Below are positions 61,230 to 64,000 of a stretch of 64,000 nt of DNA, piece by piece. A program made the position numbers and the translations under genes. Below the pieces are notes generated by a model that saw only the letters and a program-made list of their open reading frames with translations, ran no database searches and had not been told where the DNA came from. How positions within the stretch are numbered: position 1 is the first letter of the stretch; each line of letters opens with the position of its first letter. Source of the stretch: Utricularia gibba (taxonomy: Eukaryota; Streptophyta; Magnoliopsida; Lamiales; Lentibulariaceae); assembly GCA_002189035.1 (NCBI GenBank), contig CM007989.1, forward strand, positions 8,351,501 to 8,415,500, in the 5' to 3' direction.

Positions 61230-63041
61230 TCAGTTGACGCCGTAGACCCACTTCTCAGCGTTGCTGGTGTAAGAAACCAACTCCTCAGGCTTAAACCACA
61301 GGCTGATCTCGTCCTTGGCAGTCTCCGGACCGTCACTCCCGTGGATGATGTTTCTGCCCATTGTTTGTGGTATCCAGATCATTGTCATGTACGGTGAGCA
61401 AGAGATGCGTGTGTGGATCATTCGTACCTTCCAACCACGACAGCCAGATCTCCCCTGATGGTTCCCGGCTCGGATTTTTGAGGATCTGTGGCGCCGATGA
61501 GTTTGCGGCCATATTTGATCACCCCTTCGCCCTCCCAGACCTGGCAGAGTAAGAACATGGCACACCATGCGGCTCTCAAAATGCTGACATAAACAAGACA
61601 CAAACTGAGTTTTTTTACTTACCATGGCGAGAACCGGTCCAGAGCTAAGGAAGTCGCATAAACCATTGAAGAAGGGCCTTTCCTTGAGATCATGATAATG
61701 CTGCTCAGCAAAGTTTTTAGTGGGAATCACAATCTTGATGGCTACAAGCTTGAAACCCTTCCTCTCAAACCGGGAGATGATTTCTGAAATCTGCAAGACA
61801 AAAGTTGTGCATCTGATTTAAAATGCACCAGATAGTGGGTGATATAGATAGTAGAGAACTGATTTTGCATTTTAGAGGATGTAGGAAGGCATTAAAATTC
61901 TGCAAGAATTAGCACATACCAATCCTCTTTGGACTCCATCAGGCTTGATGGCAATGAATGTTCGTTCCAACTAACATTAAAACAAGAAATTCCTTAATCA
62001 TTCAGCAAACTGGTATAAACAAAGGTGGTCAGTGAACCGATTGAAAAACACGCGTATGACTACCTCCGCTGCTTGTGCTTCTTGATCCTGAAGCATCATC
62101 AAACCTGGGAATGCACAGAAACAGTGGAGGAAAAAAGGTAATTCAAGTATTCATAGCATTTCTATTTTGAGAACACTGTTAGCAACATAACACCAGTTCA
62201 ACACAGGAGACCAGAGTGGCCATCTACAGCAGCAGCTAATCCAAATATTTAACCACAGATTAAGCAAATTCATTGCCAAGTATACAGTGTTGAATTGTTG
62301 TTGATTGTGCAGATATTTATAATTCAAATGAGAATTAAACTCGAATGATCACAAGAAACACATTCTGAACCAGATCAAAGAAGAAAATGAAAATTTGTTA
62401 CGAAACCTGCAACTGGAACACCAAGAGCCCAACCAGCGTATGCATTTCTAGACTCAGATGCGCCCTGTGGCAACAGAGTTGGCACTCTTCCACGGGATAA
62501 AACAGCTGCTGCTGCCGCAACAGATCGACCACCTGAGATTGAATAACGTTTCAGCTTTCACCACTCGATCATACCATTGGCATTTCGGGTTCTGTAAACT
62601 GCCGACAACACAGTCTTATCCCTCAACAAACAAAACATCAGTTCGACAACGTAACGGAGATCCCACGCTTTATGAAGAATTGGAATCCAATTCGCTTCAC
62701 AAAAAGCATTCACGAATGAAGACGATTTCGTTCCAGTAATCTCAACAAACCGTTAATTCAGAACGCCACCCATAGAACACTCGATGATACAACCGATTTT
62801 AGTCCAAAAAATTGCTAGTAGCTCAGTACACAGTACGATTCTCCAAAAAAATATAATAAAAAAGCACACTGTGCTACGACGACTCAAGGACTGATTGCAT
62901 TTGAAACAAGAGATCGATCAGGAATAGGGTTCCACATAATTCCCCTGAAAATATGAAGAAATTACCGCCATAGGAGCGGGCAGACTGCTTCGAAACGACA
63001 GAAATGAAGGATCTCGCAGATCTGAAAGCCTGAGTCCTCAT
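61230..63041 (-). CDS. NDPK3: Mitochondrial nucleoside diphosphate kinase (NDPK III-like)
   Basis: Seven exons on the minus strand: 63041-62966, 62532-62407, 62104-62064, 61970-61920, 61790-61623, 61540-61428 and 61353-61230. They give 232 aa. The first 80 residues are an organellar presequence ([20 protein letters not shown] then an Ala run), as in plant NDPK III. The catalytic domain begins [17 protein letters not shown]. It continues [19 protein letters not shown] and [20 protein letters not shown], then the Kpn-loop region and the active-site His near residue 196 in [16 protein letters not shown]. The end EKWVYGVN is usual for the type. The enzyme transfers gamma-phosphate between NTPs and NDPs through the phospho-His, in the mitochondrial intermembrane space or thylakoid lumen. 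No anomaly is seen. Confidence 0.95.
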
Positions 63042-63792
63042 TATGATTCAAATGTTGTAGGCCAGACGAGACAGGAGCTCCGATATTCTTAGCCGACGGC
63101 GAGAGCAGCAGTTTCTGTTCTCTAGCGTTTATACAGATCAACACCCCTTTTATGTGGCGTGTGGTTATTCCCACCTTTTGACCCACCGAAAGAAGCGCTG
63201 AATATACCATTTTTATTGGAAAATTAATTTATTCCCCTTTTTTACATTCATTGTTACGCTATTAGAAAAACATAGCCTATTAATTTATATTTGAAATGTA
63301 TGAATTTAAATATATTAAATAATCACATATCAAAAAAATTAATATGAAATACATTATTTTTTTTTAATAAACACAAAAGATTATTTTAAAAATGCTATCA
63401 AATATTTCTATTAGATAAAATATCCCAACCAAAACAAAGCTATTTTTGTATAATATATAAAAATAAGGTACAACTCCATAGTGCCGGTATGAAGGTGTGG
63501 ACTATATATACATACATATGCAGGAGAAGCTGAGTCCACCGGCAGGGCGGCCAACCTCGACTGGATTTGAAAACATACAATCGAGAAAACACGCTGAAGC
63601 AGGGATGCATGATTCCACGAACAGTTCCAAACTGATTTTGGATCCCCACAGCTGCATAGAACAGCCACGGCGACTTCCAGTGACAATTCACCATGCAGTT
63701 CCATGGAGAAGGAAGGTCAAACTTACATAAAACCAGAATTCTTCAATACAAACCACAGTCGAAATAGCACAACAACAACGAACGTCTCTCAC
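63042..63792. other. AT-rich spacer upstream of NDPK
   Basis: Strongly AT-rich sequence, especially 63215-63480. It should hold the NDPK promoter. Minus-strand frames around 63480-63700 could belong to the gene at the window edge, but the most coding-like one meets a stop directly after the only good acceptor. I do not call it. Confidence 0.45.
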
Positions 63793-64000
63793 CAGTAATA
63801 AGATGGTGAAAGTACTCTACTGTCAACTCAAAAATGCCAGAAGACAGGTCATGATCATTATCAGAAAGAACCGGATGCCTGTGGACATGGCATAGAGATA
63901 TATACACAAGATCCTTCAATGACAACGAAGCGAGGAACCAATCTTTAACTTCAGCATCATCAATGGGAGGAGTTTCCCCAGGAAAAGCTTCCCATGTCTG
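63793..64000 (-). CDS. Unidentified conserved-looking protein, internal exon fragment
   Basis: From the window edge, the minus strand is open for 69 codons in one frame, starting QTWEAFPGETPPIDDAEVKD. It continues WFLASLSLKDLVYISLCHVH and RHPVLSDNDHDLSS, to a clean donor ACTG|GTGAGA at 63793/63792. Codon use, absence of stops and the splice site argue for a real coding exon. I do not recognise the family. The segment is predicted to be helical and soluble, with no motif I can assign. The 5' part of the gene lies beyond the window; a following exon could not be placed with confidence. Confidence 0.55.

Noticed and set aside
63411..63704. Minus-strand frames as the next exon of the edge gene
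   Set aside because: The coding-like frame meets a TGA right after the best acceptor in the required phase, and no alternative acceptor fits.

Overview
The window is plant nuclear DNA, almost certainly from an angiosperm. It carries GT-AG introns with polypyrimidine acceptors, chloroplast and mitochondrial precursor proteins (TIC55, NDPK, PPR proteins, mitochondrial uS11), a phytocyanin, GROWTH-REGULATING FACTORs with miR396 sites, and a phytochrome-interacting ankyrin protein. Genes are dense (about 25 in 64 kb) with short introns and short spacers, so the genome or region is compact. I cannot name the species. Exon borders below were read by eye from splice consensus, reading frame and remembered family sequences. 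They are predictions, not transcript evidence.

Layout. 0-6 kb: 3' end of a DUF642 wall protein, a plant proline-rich-family gene on the minus strand, a TM9/nonaspanin gene and an early-nodulin-like phytocyanin. 6-17 kb: SR140/RRC1 splicing factor, TIC55 Rieske oxygenase, RTF2-like gene, and a tRNA-Gly(GCC) followed by a possible co-transcribed snoRNA. 17-24 kb (minus): CSN5 and a KAKU4-like nuclear-envelope gene. 24-34 kb: a decayed gene fragment, a P-class PPR gene, a DUF1218 membrane protein, a PIA-type ankyrin protein and a decayed FEI-like receptor-kinase fragment. 34-38 kb: KAE1/OSGEP, then a broken copy of the SR140 promoter and first exons sitting directly in front of an RNA polymerase III RPC6 gene. 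39-46 kb: an NHL/LEA-2 protein, a second long PPR gene, a GRP-A3-like XYPPX/Gly-His protein and mitochondrial uS11 (NFD3-like). 46-52 kb: two tandemly duplicated GRF genes. 53-64 kb: SCAMP, a DCD-domain NRP, a UIEF mRNA-export adaptor, a mitochondrial NDPK and the edge of an unidentified conserved gene.

The genes are mostly unrelated housekeeping and developmental functions; plant nuclear genes are not organised in operons. The structural stories are duplications (GRF pair, SR140 5' fragment, several short tandem repeats), three decayed gene copies, and two otherwise intact genes (RTF2 and UIEF) that each lack one base at a run of four C. The candidate for a less-described system is the tRNA-Gly gene followed by a folded element and a T-run. 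The SR140 promoter fragment in front of RPC6 is the second candidate.
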